Below are positions 42,968 through 51,295 of a DNA stretch of 64,000 nucleotides, piece by piece. The stretch comes from Kineococcus aurantiacus (GTDB lineage: Bacteria > Actinomycetota > Actinomycetes > Actinomycetales > Kineococcaceae): the NCBI RefSeq assembly GCF_013409345.1, contig NZ_JACCBB010000001.1:2728001-2792000 (forward strand). The letters run 5' to 3'. The notes under the pieces are model-generated. The model ran no database searches and had not been told where the DNA came from. It was given only the letters and a program-made list of their open reading frames with translations. Positions within the stretch are counted from its first letter, which is position 1; every line of letters starts with the position of its first letter. The position numbers and the translations under genes are program-made.

Positions 42968-42992
42968 GGTTCGACGATCGCCACGCGGGTAC
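42968..42992 (+). promoter_or_regulatory. Sigma-B-like promoter, rightward
   Basis: GGTT, 15 bases, GGGTAC: an exact match to the streptomycete sigma-B pattern GNNT-N14-16-GGGTAY. It lies 70 bases before the start of the first rightward stress-locus gene, giving a leader of about 60 bases. Confidence 0.55.
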
Positions 42993-43062
42993 CTAGTGCT
43001 CGAGACCCCGGTGCCGGCGCGGACCGGGCCGGGGGACGCAGGTACGACGAGGAGGATCAGCC

Positions 43063-43794
43063 GTGAGCGACAACGGGTACTCAGGAGCCCACAGGGACCG
43101 CCCGGGTGACGACGGGGCACGGGCACGGAGCAAGGTGTCGGACGACGACCTGTCGGTGCACCACCGCCCCGCCGGGACGGCGGCCTCGAACAGCAAGGCG
43201 CCGCAGGCCCCGCCCATGGACCGGCACTCGGTCCTGGAACGGGAGAAGAACTCCCACGGCGGGGTGAAGGTCGGATCGGCGTTCTTCGGGTGGCTGACCG
43301 CCACCGGGACCGCCGTGCTGCTCACGGCGCTGCTCGCGGCCACCGGGACCGCGGTGGGGTTGGCGAACAGCGGCAGCATCGACCAGGCCCTGGACGGGGC
43401 GCAGAGCAGCCTCGCCGGTGACGCCGGGACGATCGGTGTCGCCGGAGCGGTCGCGCTGCTCGTGGTGCTGCTCGTCGCCTACTTCTGCGGCGGTTACGTC
43501 GCGGGCCGCATGGCGCGCTTCAACGGTGCGCGCCAGGGGGTCGCGGTGTGGGCCTGGGCCGTCGTCATGGCGGTCGTGGTGGCTGCGGTTGCTGCCGTCG
43601 CCGGGAGCCGGTACGACGTCTTCTCGCAACTGAACAGCTTCCCGCGCATCCCCGTCGACGAGGGGTCCCTGACGGCCGGCTCCGTGCTCACCGTCATCGC
43701 CGCGGCCGTGGTCGCGCTCGTCGGAGCCGTCCTCGGCGGCCTCGCGGGGATGCGTTTCCACCGCCGGGTGGACCGGGCGGGCCTCGGTCGCTGA
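43063..43794 (+). CDS. Four-helix membrane protein of stress locus
   Basis: A 243-residue protein. The first 70 residues are hydrophilic (HRDRPGDDGARARSKVSDDDLSVHH and so on), then come four hydrophobic segments: GSAFFGWLTATGTAVLLTALLAATGTAVGL, AGAVALLVVLLVAYFCGGYVAGRMA, VWAWAVVMAVVVAAVAAVAGS and SVLTVIAAAVVALVGAVLGGLAGM. Small-residue (Gly/Ala) packing suggests tight helix bundles. I recognise no named family, though similar proteins occur with CsbD/DUF3618 genes in actinobacteria. GTG start with AGGAGGA upstream. First gene of the rightward arm under the sigma-B-like promoter. Confidence 0.75.
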   Translation: MSDNGYSGAHRDRPGDDGARARSKVSDDDLSVHHRPAGTAASNSKAPQAPPMDRHSVLEREKNSHGGVKVGSAFFGWLTATGTAVLLTALLAATGTAVGLANSGSIDQALDGAQSSLAGDAGTIGVAGAVALLVVLLVAYFCGGYVAGRMARFNGARQGVAVWAWAVVMAVVVAAVAAVAGSRYDVFSQLNSFPRIPVDEGSLTAGSVLTVIAAAVVALVGAVLGGLAGMRFHRRVDRAGLGR

Positions 43795-43834
43795 CCCACG
43801 GACGGACCTGAACACGACCCACGGAGGAGGAACC

Positions 43835-44740
43835 ATGACGGACCAACCACGCATCGACCCGATCACGGGAGCACGACTGACCGACCCCGAGGTGCCGGCG
43901 GCGACCTACCCGCCCACCGGGGTGGGCGAGCAGGTGGGCGCGACGGCGGTGCAGCCGCCGTCCACCGGAACCACCGGGGCCGCGAAGGAGCAGGCGTCCG
44001 AGGTGGCGGGGACGGCCAAGGAGCAGGCGTCCGCCGTGGCCGGGACGGCCAAGGAGCAGGCGTCCGCGGTCGCGGGCACCGCCAAGGAGCAGGCCTCCGC
44101 CGTGGCCGGGACGGCCAAGGAGCAGGCGTCCGAGGTGGCCGGGACGGCGCAGCAGGGCCTGAGCGAGGTCGTGGGCGAGGCCAGGGACCAGGTCGGCGAC
44201 CTGCTGGAGGGGCTGCGCCAGCAGCTGTCCGAGCAGTCCGACAGCGTGCGGGACCGCCTCGCGGAGTTCCTGCGCGAAGCCGGTTCGGAACTGGCCGGGA
44301 TGGCCGAGGCCGGTGGCCGCTCCGGGTACGCGACGCAGGTCGTGCGGCAGGTCGGTGACCGCGCCTCGGCGTGGGGTGCGCACCTGGACCAGCACGACGC
44401 GCCCGCCCTGCTCGACCAGGGCCGGTCCTTCGCGCGGCGCAAGCCCGGCGCCTTCATCCTCGGCGCCCTCGTCGCCGGTGTCGTCGCCGGCCGGCTGACT
44501 CGCGGCGGCAAGGCGCACCACGACGCCACCACCGACACCACCGACGTGGACGCGGCCCCGCGGCACGCGGTCGAGGGACCGGTCGACCCCGCCGCCACCG
44601 CGGCCCTGGTGCCCTCGGGCATCTCCACCCGGAGCACGCCGGTCACGACCACGCCGGGCGTGCCGGTCGCTCCCACGGGCACGCCGTACGCCGAAGGCGT
44701 CGGCCTGCCCACCACCGACCCCTCGGGGTACCGGCCGTGA
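43835..44740 (+). CDS. LEA-like 11-mer repeat protein with membrane segment
   Basis: A 301-residue protein. After a disordered N-terminus, residues about 49-105 hold five near-identical 11-mers of the form TAKEQAS(A/E)VAG plus a degenerate sixth, the class of amphipathic repeat seen in group 3 late-embryogenesis-abundant proteins. A helical segment follows (DQVGDLLEGLRQQLSEQSDSVRDRLAEFLREAGSELAGMAE), then RRKPGAFILGALVAGVVAGRLTRG, a single membrane helix, and a Thr/Pro-rich tail. I infer a desiccation or osmotic-stress membrane-protecting role. ATG with GGAGGAGG upstream, 40 bases after the previous gene; overlaps the next by four bases. Confidence 0.8.
   Translation: MTDQPRIDPITGARLTDPEVPAATYPPTGVGEQVGATAVQPPSTGTTGAAKEQASEVAGTAKEQASAVAGTAKEQASAVAGTAKEQASAVAGTAKEQASEVAGTAQQGLSEVVGEARDQVGDLLEGLRQQLSEQSDSVRDRLAEFLREAGSELAGMAEAGGRSGYATQVVRQVGDRASAWGAHLDQHDAPALLDQGRSFARRKPGAFILGALVAGVVAGRLTRGGKAHHDATTDTTDVDAAPRHAVEGPVDPAATAALVPSGISTRSTPVTTTPGVPVAPTGTPYAEGVGLPTTDPSGYRP
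43982..44146. repeat. Five tandem 33-bp repeats encoding LEA-like 11-mers
   Basis: In-frame 33-base units (GCCAAGGAGCAGGCGTCCG core) with only a few third-position and A/E codon differences between copies, indicating recent tandem expansion. Confidence 0.92.
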
Positions 44741-45171
44741 GCGGGGCGACCGCGGCACCGCCCCCCGGCGGTCCCCGGCACGAGGGCGGGGGCGACGAGC
44801 GCTCGCTCGGGGAGATCGTCGGCAGCATCACCGGGGAGTTCTCGACCCTGGTGCGCCAGGAGATCGCCCTGGCCCGCGCCGAGGCCACGCGGGACGCCAA
44901 GACCGCCGGCAAGGGGGCGGGGATGCTCGCCGGTGCGGGCGTCGCCGGTCACCTGTTCCTCATCGCCCTGTCGGCGCTCATCGTCATCGCGCTGGGCTCG
45001 CAGATCGGCTACGGGTGGGCGGCGCTGATCGTGACGGTCCTGTGGGCCGTCATCGCCCTCGTCCTGGCCTCGCGGGGCCGTGCGGAACTCAAGAAGGTCC
45101 CCCCGCCCTTGGAAGAAACCCAGCGAAGCGTGAAGGAGGACGTGCAGTGGCTGAAGAACCGGAACAGCTGA
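44737..45171 (+). CDS. Holin-superfamily-III-like membrane protein (PF07332 type)
   Basis: A 144-residue protein: amphipathic N-terminal helix RSLGEIVGSITGEFSTLVRQEIALARAEATRDAKTAGKGAGM, then two transmembrane helices (GVAGHLFLIALSALIVIALGS and GWAALIVTVLWAVIALVLASRG) and a basic tail. This matches PF07332 proteins, which are chromosomal in actinobacteria and probably not phage holins. GTG overlaps the previous stop (GTGA), and its 3' end overlaps the DUF3618 gene by 25 bases, so the three are translationally coupled. Confidence 0.85.
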   Translation: MSGATAAPPPGGPRHEGGGDERSLGEIVGSITGEFSTLVRQEIALARAEATRDAKTAGKGAGMLAGAGVAGHLFLIALSALIVIALGSQIGYGWAALIVTVLWAVIALVLASRGRAELKKVPPPLEETQRSVKEDVQWLKNRNS

Positions 45172-45869
45172 GGCGGGACATCGAGGGGACGCGCGGGCAG
45201 TTGTCCAGCGACCTCGACGCGCTGTCGGAGCACCTGGCCCCGGCCAACGTGGCCCACCGCCAGGTCGACAAGGTCAAGGCAGGGGTGGCGAGCGGGGTGT
45301 CCAGCGTGAAGGACCGCGTGTTCGGGACGGCCCAGGACGCGGCCGACAGCCTGCACGGCACGGCCGACAGCCTCCACGGCACGGCCGCGTCGGGCCGCGA
45401 GAGCGTGGCCGGCGGGAAGGCCGCCGTGCAGCGCAAGGCGCGGGGCAACCCGGTGGCGGCCGGGCTCATCGCCTTCGGCGCCGGCTGGCTCGTGTCCTCC
45501 CTGCTGCCGGCCTCGGCCACCGAGGAGCGCGCCGCGGGCAAGCTCGTGGAGAAGGCGAAGACCTCGCCCCTGCTCGACGAGGCCAAGCAGGTCGCCTCCG
45601 AGGTCGGCTCGAACCTGGGCCACCAGGCCGGTGAGGCGGCCGCGTCGGTCAAGGAGACCGCGCAGGGCGCGGCGGCCTCGGTGAAGGAGTCCGCCCAGGA
45701 CGCCGCCGCGACCGTCCAGGAGGACGCCCGCGGTGCGGCGGGGACGGTCAAGGACGACGCGCGCGGCGCGGCGGGCACCGTCCAGGAGGACGCCCGCGGG
45801 GCGGCGGGGACGGTCAAGGACAGCGGCGCCGGCGCGGCGCAGCAGGTCAAGGACCAGTCCGGGCACTGA
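45147..45869 (+). CDS. DUF3618 membrane stress protein
   Basis: A 240-residue protein. The DUF3618 start EQLRRDIEGTRGQLSSDLDALSEHLAPANVAHRQVDKVK (about 6-44) is followed by repeats (DSLHGTA twice), one membrane helix (NPVAAGLIAFGAGWLVSSLLPA) and a C-terminal amphipathic repeat region (AASVKETAQGAAASVKESAQDAAATVQEDARGAAGTV), again LEA-like. Function unknown; DUF3618 regularly follows PF07332 genes. GTG chosen for AGGAGG eight bases upstream. Last gene before a strong terminator. Confidence 0.88.
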   Translation: MAEEPEQLRRDIEGTRGQLSSDLDALSEHLAPANVAHRQVDKVKAGVASGVSSVKDRVFGTAQDAADSLHGTADSLHGTAASGRESVAGGKAAVQRKARGNPVAAGLIAFGAGWLVSSLLPASATEERAAGKLVEKAKTSPLLDEAKQVASEVGSNLGHQAGEAAASVKETAQGAAASVKESAQDAAATVQEDARGAAGTVKDDARGAAGTVQEDARGAAGTVKDSGAGAAQQVKDQSGH

Positions 45870-45877
45870 CACGGTGA

Positions 45878-45913
45878 CGAAGGGGCCGGGACGCGCGCGT
45901 CCCGGCCCCTTCG
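45878..45913 (+). terminator. Intrinsic terminator of the stress locus
   Basis: Perfect 16-base arms (CGAAGGGGCCGGGACG and its complement) with loop CGCG, eight bases past the DUF3618 stop. No T-run follows. Very stable GC stem. Confidence 0.85.
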
Positions 45914-45944
45914 CCGTGCCGCGCCGGGAACAACGCGGCGCCGG

Positions 45945-45965
45945 GTGCGTTGTCACCTGACGCAC
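45945..45965. promoter_or_regulatory. Possible operator upstream of the RpiB-family gene
   Basis: GTGCGT and ACGCAC flank TGTCACCTG about 125 bases before the start codon. It could be a regulator site for the isomerase-kinase pair, but arms of this size can arise by chance. Confidence 0.25.
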
Positions 45966-46091
45966 GGGAGTCGAGCGCCCGGGCGCGTGGGTGGGGGACC
46001 GGCCGGTCGCCGGACCACCCCGACGCCGGGCCCCCCTCCCCGGCCCTGGTCACCGGGACCATCGCCGACGAGCTCCGAGAGGGTGCGAGAC

Positions 46092-46595
46092 ATGACTGAT
46101 CCGCAGTGGCGCGTGGTGCTGGCCGCCGACGAGGCCGGCTACTCCTACAAGGAGGCCATCAAGGCCGACCTGCTGAAGGACCCCCGCGTCAAGGAGGTCC
46201 TCGACGTCGGCGTCGGGTCGGACACCGACAAGACCGCCTACCCGCACGTGGCGGTCGCCGGGGCCCGCAAGATCGCCGCCGGCGAGGCCGACCGCGGCAT
46301 CTTCGTCTGCGGCACCGGCATGGGCGTGGCCATCGCGGCCAACAAGGTCCCCGGTGTCCGCGCCTCGGTGGCGCACGACTCCTTCTCGGTCGAGCGCCTG
46401 GTGCTGTCCAACGACGCCCAGGTCCTGACCCTGGGTGAGCGCGTCATCGGCAAGGAGCTGGCCCGCCGCCTGGCCAAGGAGTTCCTCGGCTACGTCTTCG
46501 ACCCCACCTCCGCCTCGGCCGCCAAGGTCGACGCGATCACCGGGTACGAGACGCTCGCCAACACCGACGCCGACGCAGCCGCCTCCTCCTGCTGA
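46092..46595 (+). CDS. RpiB/LacAB/EryI-family sugar-phosphate isomerase
   Basis: A 167-residue isomerase. Landmarks: [20 protein letters not shown] (RpiB D-x-x-G phosphate region), [59 protein letters not shown] (catalytic Cys in FVCGTGMG) and [14 protein letters not shown]. In Brucella EryI and mycobacterial DerI the family converts erythrulose 4-phosphate to erythrose 4-phosphate; elsewhere it acts on ribose or galactose phosphates. The context of a kinase and an EltD-like dehydrogenase favours a tetrose phosphate here (inference). ATG with GAGAGGG upstream. It lies 56 bases before the FGGY kinase. Confidence 0.88.
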   Translation: MTDPQWRVVLAADEAGYSYKEAIKADLLKDPRVKEVLDVGVGSDTDKTAYPHVAVAGARKIAAGEADRGIFVCGTGMGVAIAANKVPGVRASVAHDSFSVERLVLSNDAQVLTLGERVIGKELARRLAKEFLGYVFDPTSASAAKVDAITGYETLANTDADAAASSC

Positions 46596-46651
46596 GGACC
46601 GCCCGCCGGCCCGTGACAGGATGCGGGCCACGGCGGGCGTGAGGAGGCGAC

Positions 46652-48169
46652 GTGGGCGGGGTCCGCGAACTGCTGCTGGGTGTCGACATCGGCACCGGCA
46701 GCAGCAAGGGCGTCCTGACGACCCTCGACGGCCGGGTCCTCGCCCGCGCCTCCCGCACCCACCGCACCGACCACCCCCGGCCCGGTCACGTCGAGCACGA
46801 CGCCGACGCCGTCTGGTGGGCCGACTTCCGCGCCGTCTCCCGTGAGCTGACCGCCCGGGCCGCGGACCCCGCCGACGTCGCCCACGGCCGGGTCGTGGCC
46901 GTCGGCACCAGCGGCATCGGGCCCACCGTCCTGCTCGCCGACGAGCACGGCCACCCCCTGCGCCCGGCCGTCCTGTACGGCGTGGACACCCGTTCCGTCG
47001 CCGAGGCCGCCGAGCTGGAACAGCGCTACGGGGCGCAGGACCTGTTGCGGCGCTGCGGTTCCACCATGTCGACGCAGGCCGCCGGCGGGAAGCTGGAGTG
47101 GCTGCGCCGCCATGAGCCGGACGTCTTCGCCCGCGCCCGGTACTTCTTCATGGCGAACTCCTACCTGGCCTTCCGGCTCACCGGCGAGTACGTCCTGGAC
47201 CGGCACTCCGCCAGCCAGTCCACCCCGCTGTACGACCGGCACGAGCGGGCCTGGATCGAGGACCGGTGCGAGGAGATCGCCCCCGGCCTGCCGATGCCGC
47301 GACTGGTCTGGCCCTCCGAGCGCGTCGGCACCGTCACGGCGCGCGCGGCGGCCGAGACGGGCATCCCCGCCGGGACCCCCGTCGCCGCCGGGACGTGCGA
47401 CGCGTGGGCGGAGGCCGAGAGCGTCGACGTCGGGCAGCCGGGCGACCTCATGGTCATGTACGGCTCGACGACGTTCTTCATCGCCGTCACCGACGGGCCG
47501 CGCTCGCACCCCTCGCTGTGGGGGACCGCCGGGGCCCGGCCCGGTCAGAGCACCCTGGCCGCCGGCATGGCCAGTTCCGGCAGCGCGGTGGAGTGGTGGC
47601 GCGAGACCGTCGGCTCACCCGGTGTCGCCGAGCTCGTCGCCGAGGCCGCGAAGGTCCCCCCGGGGTCCCACGGCCTCGTGGCGCTGCCCTACTTCGCGGG
47701 GGAGCGCACCCCGTTCGCCGACGCCGACGCGCGCGGGGCGCTGCTGGGCCTGACGCTGCGCACCACGCGCGGGGAGATCGATCGGGCCCTGCTGGAGGCG
47801 ACGGCCTTCGGGGTCCGGCACAACCTCGACGAGATGGACGCCGCCGGTGTCGAGGTCCGCCGCGTCGTCGCCGTGGGCGGCGGCACCGGGTCGCCGCTGT
47901 GGCCGCAGATCGTCTCCGACGTCACGGGCCTGCGGCAGGAACTGCCCGCCGAGCGCATCGGCGCCTCGCTGGGGGACGCCAAGTTCGCCGCCGTGGCGCT
48001 GGGCGCCGTCGACGTGGCGGCGACGTGGAACCGCACGGAGTCGGTGACCGAACCGGACCCCGAGGCCGCCGCGACCTACGCCGCGCTGTACCCGGTGTAC
48101 CGGCGGTTGCACGAGGCGACCGCGGACCTGCAGCACCAGCTGGCCGCGCTGGAACGCCGCACCCGCTGA
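46652..48169 (+). CDS. FGGY-family carbohydrate kinase
   Basis: A 505-residue kinase. N-domain DIGTGSSKGVLTTLDG (12-27) and VGTSGIGPTVLLADEHG; middle GVDTRSVAEAAEL; C-domain AAGTCDAWAEAESVDVGQPGDLMVMYGSTTFFIA, PYFAGERTPFADADARGALLGLTLRTTR and VVAVGGGTGSPLWPQIVSDVTG. This is the xylulokinase-like branch, not RhaB or GlpK. Pairing with an RpiB-family isomerase recalls EryA (erythritol kinase), or it may phosphorylate erythrulose or another polyol/ketose. GTG start with GAGGAGG upstream. Convergent with the chemoreceptor gene, 27 bases apart. Confidence 0.88.
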   Translation: MGGVRELLLGVDIGTGSSKGVLTTLDGRVLARASRTHRTDHPRPGHVEHDADAVWWADFRAVSRELTARAADPADVAHGRVVAVGTSGIGPTVLLADEHGHPLRPAVLYGVDTRSVAEAAELEQRYGAQDLLRRCGSTMSTQAAGGKLEWLRRHEPDVFARARYFFMANSYLAFRLTGEYVLDRHSASQSTPLYDRHERAWIEDRCEEIAPGLPMPRLVWPSERVGTVTARAAAETGIPAGTPVAAGTCDAWAEAESVDVGQPGDLMVMYGSTTFFIAVTDGPRSHPSLWGTAGARPGQSTLAAGMASSGSAVEWWRETVGSPGVAELVAEAAKVPPGSHGLVALPYFAGERTPFADADARGALLGLTLRTTRGEIDRALLEATAFGVRHNLDEMDAAGVEVRRVVAVGGGTGSPLWPQIVSDVTGLRQELPAERIGASLGDAKFAAVALGAVDVAATWNRTESVTEPDPEAAATYAALYPVYRRLHEATADLQHQLAALERRTR

Positions 48170-48196
48170 CCCGGCGGGCCGGCGGGTGGGACCGGC

Positions 48197-49723
48197 TCAG
48201 CGCTCGAAGCGGGCCGCCATGGCGATCTGCTTCTCCAGCACGTCGTCGATGCGGGCCTGGACGTCGTCGAGCTGGCCGATGATGTCGCTGGTGGCGTGGA
48301 TGCCCCCGCTCACCGACTCGCTGCTGGTCTGGATCCCGGCGATGTGGTCGACGACCTGCTGGGTGGCCGAGGCGGTCTCCCGCGCCAGTTCCTTCACCTC
48401 CTCGGCGACGACGGCGAAACCCCGGCCCAGTTCCCCGGCGCGGGCCGCCTCGATGGTGGCGTTGAGGGCCAGCAGGTTCGTCTGCCCGGCGATCTTGGAG
48501 ATGATGCCGACGACGTCCCCGACGGCGCTGGACGCGCTGCCCAGCTGCGCCACGTCCGCGATCATCGCCGCGGACCGCTCGGTCGCCTCCTGCGCCACCC
48601 GCCCGGCGTCCAGGGTCGCCTCGCGCAGCTGCGCCACGGTGTCCAGGAGCAGCTGCGCGTTCCGGGCGTCCTGCGCCGCGCGGCGCAGCACCGACAGGCG
48701 CTGGGAGACGAGCTGGGCGACGTTGCGCAGCGCCGCGGCGCGCGAGTCCGACAGCTCGATCGTGTCCGTGGTGAAGAAGTCCATCGTCCCCACGACGGTC
48801 TCGCCGTCCAGGACCGGGAAGCACACGCCCGAACGCACCCCGGCCCGCTGCGCCGCGGGGGCGCGGACGCAGTCGGTCACCTCCGCGAGGTCCCGGACGA
48901 ACACCAGGTCCCGGGCGCGCCAGGCCCGGCCCGACAGGCCCACGCCCTCGGCGAACGACGCGGCCAGCGTGACGCGGCGGAACTCCTCGCCCGCCGACCC
49001 CGACTCCAGGCTGAACCGCAGCGCGCCGGCGTCCTCGTCCAGGCCCCAGAACGACCCGTACGCCCAGCCGAAGGCGGTGCGCACGGTTTCCAGCGCGGTG
49101 CGGATGGCGGCCGGTTCGTCGGCGGCCCGGCCGATCTCGGTGACGACGGTCGTGACGGCCTGCCGGTCGTCGAGCATCTCCTGCGCCGCCGAGGTGGCCA
49201 GCGCCTGCCGGCGGGCGAGGGTCGCGATGCGGCCGATGGCGCGCCACTTCTCGTCCCCGAACCGCGGCAGGCAGTGGTCGCTGTAGAACTCCATGACGCC
49301 CACGACGTCACCCTCGTCCATCATCGGCACGGCCGCGCCGGCGACCATGCCCGCGCCCTGCGCCGCCTGCCACCGCGGGCACGACGTCCCGCCCGGCGCG
49401 CCGGAGGTGTCCACCACCACGGGACGCTGACCGGCCGCGGCCTCCTCGACCAGCGTGCGGCGCGCGGCGCCGGCCCCCAGGGTGGGGGCCAGCGGGCCCG
49501 TCTCGTACGCCAGGGCCAGGCGACCGGAGGCGTCGGGGACCCACCGGGCGCCGTAGGCCAGGTCCAGGGTGCCGACCATGGCGTCGGTGAGCTTCACCCG
49601 GGCGTCCTGGGCGTCGGCCACCCCGCCGTCGAAGGCGACGAGGACCTGCTCCAGCGCCTCCACGTCCCGCGGCACGGGCCCCGTGGGGCGGGCAGCGTCG
49701 GACGGGCCGCGACGACGGGGCAT
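48197..49723 (-). CDS. Soluble methyl-accepting chemotaxis protein with two GAF domains
   Basis: A 508-residue cytosolic receptor with no transmembrane helix. GAF-like domains lie at about 35-175 ([34 protein letters not shown]) and 190-345 ([18 protein letters not shown]). An MCP signalling coiled coil fills 350-508, with the conserved hairpin tip [43 protein letters not shown], which contacts CheA/CheW. The start ATG follows GAGGAG by about eight bases. The signal could be a small cytosolic ligand or redox state. Motility genes are outside this window. Position next to the catabolic genes hints at metabolism sensing but does not prove it. Confidence 0.92.
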   Translation of the reverse strand: MPRRRGPSDAARPTGPVPRDVEALEQVLVAFDGGVADAQDARVKLTDAMVGTLDLAYGARWVPDASGRLALAYETGPLAPTLGAGAARRTLVEEAAAGQRPVVVDTSGAPGGTSCPRWQAAQGAGMVAGAAVPMMDEGDVVGVMEFYSDHCLPRFGDEKWRAIGRIATLARRQALATSAAQEMLDDRQAVTTVVTEIGRAADEPAAIRTALETVRTAFGWAYGSFWGLDEDAGALRFSLESGSAGEEFRRVTLAASFAEGVGLSGRAWRARDLVFVRDLAEVTDCVRAPAAQRAGVRSGVCFPVLDGETVVGTMDFFTTDTIELSDSRAAALRNVAQLVSQRLSVLRRAAQDARNAQLLLDTVAQLREATLDAGRVAQEATERSAAMIADVAQLGSASSAVGDVVGIISKIAGQTNLLALNATIEAARAGELGRGFAVVAEEVKELARETASATQQVVDHIAGIQTSSESVSGGIHATSDIIGQLDDVQARIDDVLEKQIAMAARFER

Positions 49724-49890
49724 GCGGTGACTCCTCAGGAGGGTGGAACCGGTCCCCGCCCCATCGACGCCGGGCGCGCCCACCTGAGGGTCGGGCCCCG
49801 CCATGACCCGGGTCGGCCCGTCGAGGTGGTGCGCTGCGACGCAGGCGGTCACGGGGTACGCGCCGGGCACCCGACCCGCGACCGCGCCCG

Positions 49891-50352
49891 GTGAGCCACC
49901 ATGGTGCGGTGGCGCTGAGCGGACCGGACGTGGCGTGCTGGCTGGTGAAGTCGGCCGGGTGGCCCGACGGGCTGCCGCGCGACCCCACCGGGACGGTGAC
50001 GCTGCGCCGCTGCCTGCGCCCCACCTACCGCCTGGACCTGCTGCGGCCCGGGCAACCGTGCGTGCTGTGGGTCAGCGGCCGGGTCGAACCGGGCGTGGGG
50101 GCCGTCGGGTGGCTGGCCTCCGGGGTGGACGTGGGCGTGGACGGCCCGGGCGCCGGGGTCCACGTCGAACTGGCCGTGCTGCCCTCGGCCGTGCCGCGCG
50201 CCGACCTGGTGGCCGACGCCCGGTTCCGCACCGCCGAGGTCGTGCGCATGGCCGCCGGCAGCAACCCCTCCTACCTGGACGCGGTGCAGTTCGAGGCCGT
50301 CCTGGACCGGCTGGGGCCGGACGCGCCCGCCGGGTGGCCGCTGCGGCGGTAG
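49891..50352 (+). CDS. EVE-domain-like protein
   Basis: A 153-residue protein with features recalling the EVE fold, which binds modified bases: a start [15 protein letters not shown] (compare YWLVKSEP), a middle [32 protein letters not shown] (compare GD-x-VLLW-x-SG) and a final helix [27 protein letters not shown]. The match is by pattern only. It starts at GTG 49891 or, more conservatively, GTG 49909 (VALSGPD); neither has a ribosome site, so a leaderless start is possible. Divergent from the chemoreceptor gene, which begins 168 bases to the left, and followed by an 11-bp tandem repeat. Confidence 0.5.
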   Translation: MSHHGAVALSGPDVACWLVKSAGWPDGLPRDPTGTVTLRRCLRPTYRLDLLRPGQPCVLWVSGRVEPGVGAVGWLASGVDVGVDGPGAGVHVELAVLPSAVPRADLVADARFRTAEVVRMAAGSNPSYLDAVQFEAVLDRLGPDAPAGWPLRR

Positions 50353-50396
50353 CGGGACGGTCGCGGGACGGTCGCGGGCAGGTCGCGGGACGGTCC
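50353..50396. repeat. Four tandem 11-bp repeats
   Basis: CGGGACGGTCG occurs four times end to end (copies 3 and 4 each with small changes), directly after the stop of the EVE-like gene. No coding role. The rest of the roughly 300-base gap up to the next gene shows nothing else I can name. Confidence 0.85.
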
Positions 50397-50649
50397 CGAA
50401 CTCCCCGCGCGGGCCTGCCGGGGCGGTTCCCGGTCGCGCACCCCGGGGGCCTGTGCTCTCCTGGGAGCACCGGGGGACGCGACGCCGTCACGGCGACCTC
50501 CCCCCGCCTGCAACAAGACGGGCCTGTCCTGGTGACCGCCCGGTCGAGAACCCTGCCGGCGGTCCCGCACCGCGGAGGAGCGCACCTCCGCCGCCCCGCC
50601 GACGACGGCGCCACGCGCCGACGTCCCGTTCTCGAGCAAAGGACCTCCC

Positions 50650-51174
50650 ATGGCCACGGCCGAACCGCACGACACCACGAGCACGAACCGCAACCGCGTC
50701 CGCACCGCCGGCAAGGGCGGGCTGGGCCTGGCCGCGGTGGGCGTCGTCGTCTTCAACGTCGCCCCCTTCTTCAACTGGGTGCACCTCGAGGGCAGCCAGA
50801 CCGACCGCACCGGCTACGAGACCGACTCCCTCGTGCCGTTCGTGGCCTACCTCGGGATCGGCCTGCTGCTGGCGATGGCCTACGCCGCCAAGCGGGCCCG
50901 CCGCGGGCAGCACCGCGGCCTGACGCTGGTGTCCATGGCCGTGGCGATCGCCGCGACCATCCAGTGCATCGCCTTCGCGCTCAACCCCATGGGGGGCCTG
51001 GAGCGCGGTGACGACCTCGCCGCCTCGATCGGCGTCTTCATCGGCATCGTCGGTGCCGCCCTGTGGGCGATCGGCTCCGGCCTGCTGGCCAAGGAGGTCG
51101 AGGGCGACGACCGCGAGTTCGACGACGTCGACGTCCGCAGCCACGGCCGCGACCGGTCCTCGACCGCCCGCTGA
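50650..51174 (+). CDS. Four-helix membrane protein of unknown function
   Basis: A 174-residue protein with four hydrophobic segments: [61 protein letters not shown] and [25 protein letters not shown]. The loop after the first holds [19 protein letters not shown], and the C-terminus is acidic, then Arg-rich ([17 protein letters not shown]). I recognise no family. ATG start, with AAAGGACC before it. Monocistronic, closed by a terminator. Confidence 0.75.
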   Translation: MATAEPHDTTSTNRNRVRTAGKGGLGLAAVGVVVFNVAPFFNWVHLEGSQTDRTGYETDSLVPFVAYLGIGLLLAMAYAAKRARRGQHRGLTLVSMAVAIAATIQCIAFALNPMGGLERGDDLAASIGVFIGIVGAALWAIGSGLLAKEVEGDDREFDDVDVRSHGRDRSSTAR

Positions 51175-51189
51175 CCCGCTCCGGCGCAC

Positions 51190-51219
51190 CGGCCGGGCAC
51201 CCCGCGGGGTGCCCGGCCG
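51190..51219 (+). terminator. Intrinsic terminator
   Basis: CGGCCGGGCACCCC and its 14-base complement around a 2-base centre, 16 bases after the membrane-protein gene. Followed by TTCCG only; no T-run. Confidence 0.75.
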
Positions 51220-51295
51220 TTCCGCGTCCCCGGCGCGGGACCCCGGGTCGCCGGGTCGCCGGGACCTGCCCGGGGTGAGGTGGCAGCATGCCGTC

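Noticed and set aside
43982-44146. Possible CRISPR array from regular 33-base repeats
   Set aside because: Repeats are contiguous with no spacers, in frame, and encode LEA-like 11-mers; no cas genes are present.
44737-45171. Prophage holin suggesting a prophage remnant
   Set aside because: PF07332 proteins are ordinary chromosomal genes in actinobacteria, here in a stress operon; no endolysin, integrase or structural genes nearby.
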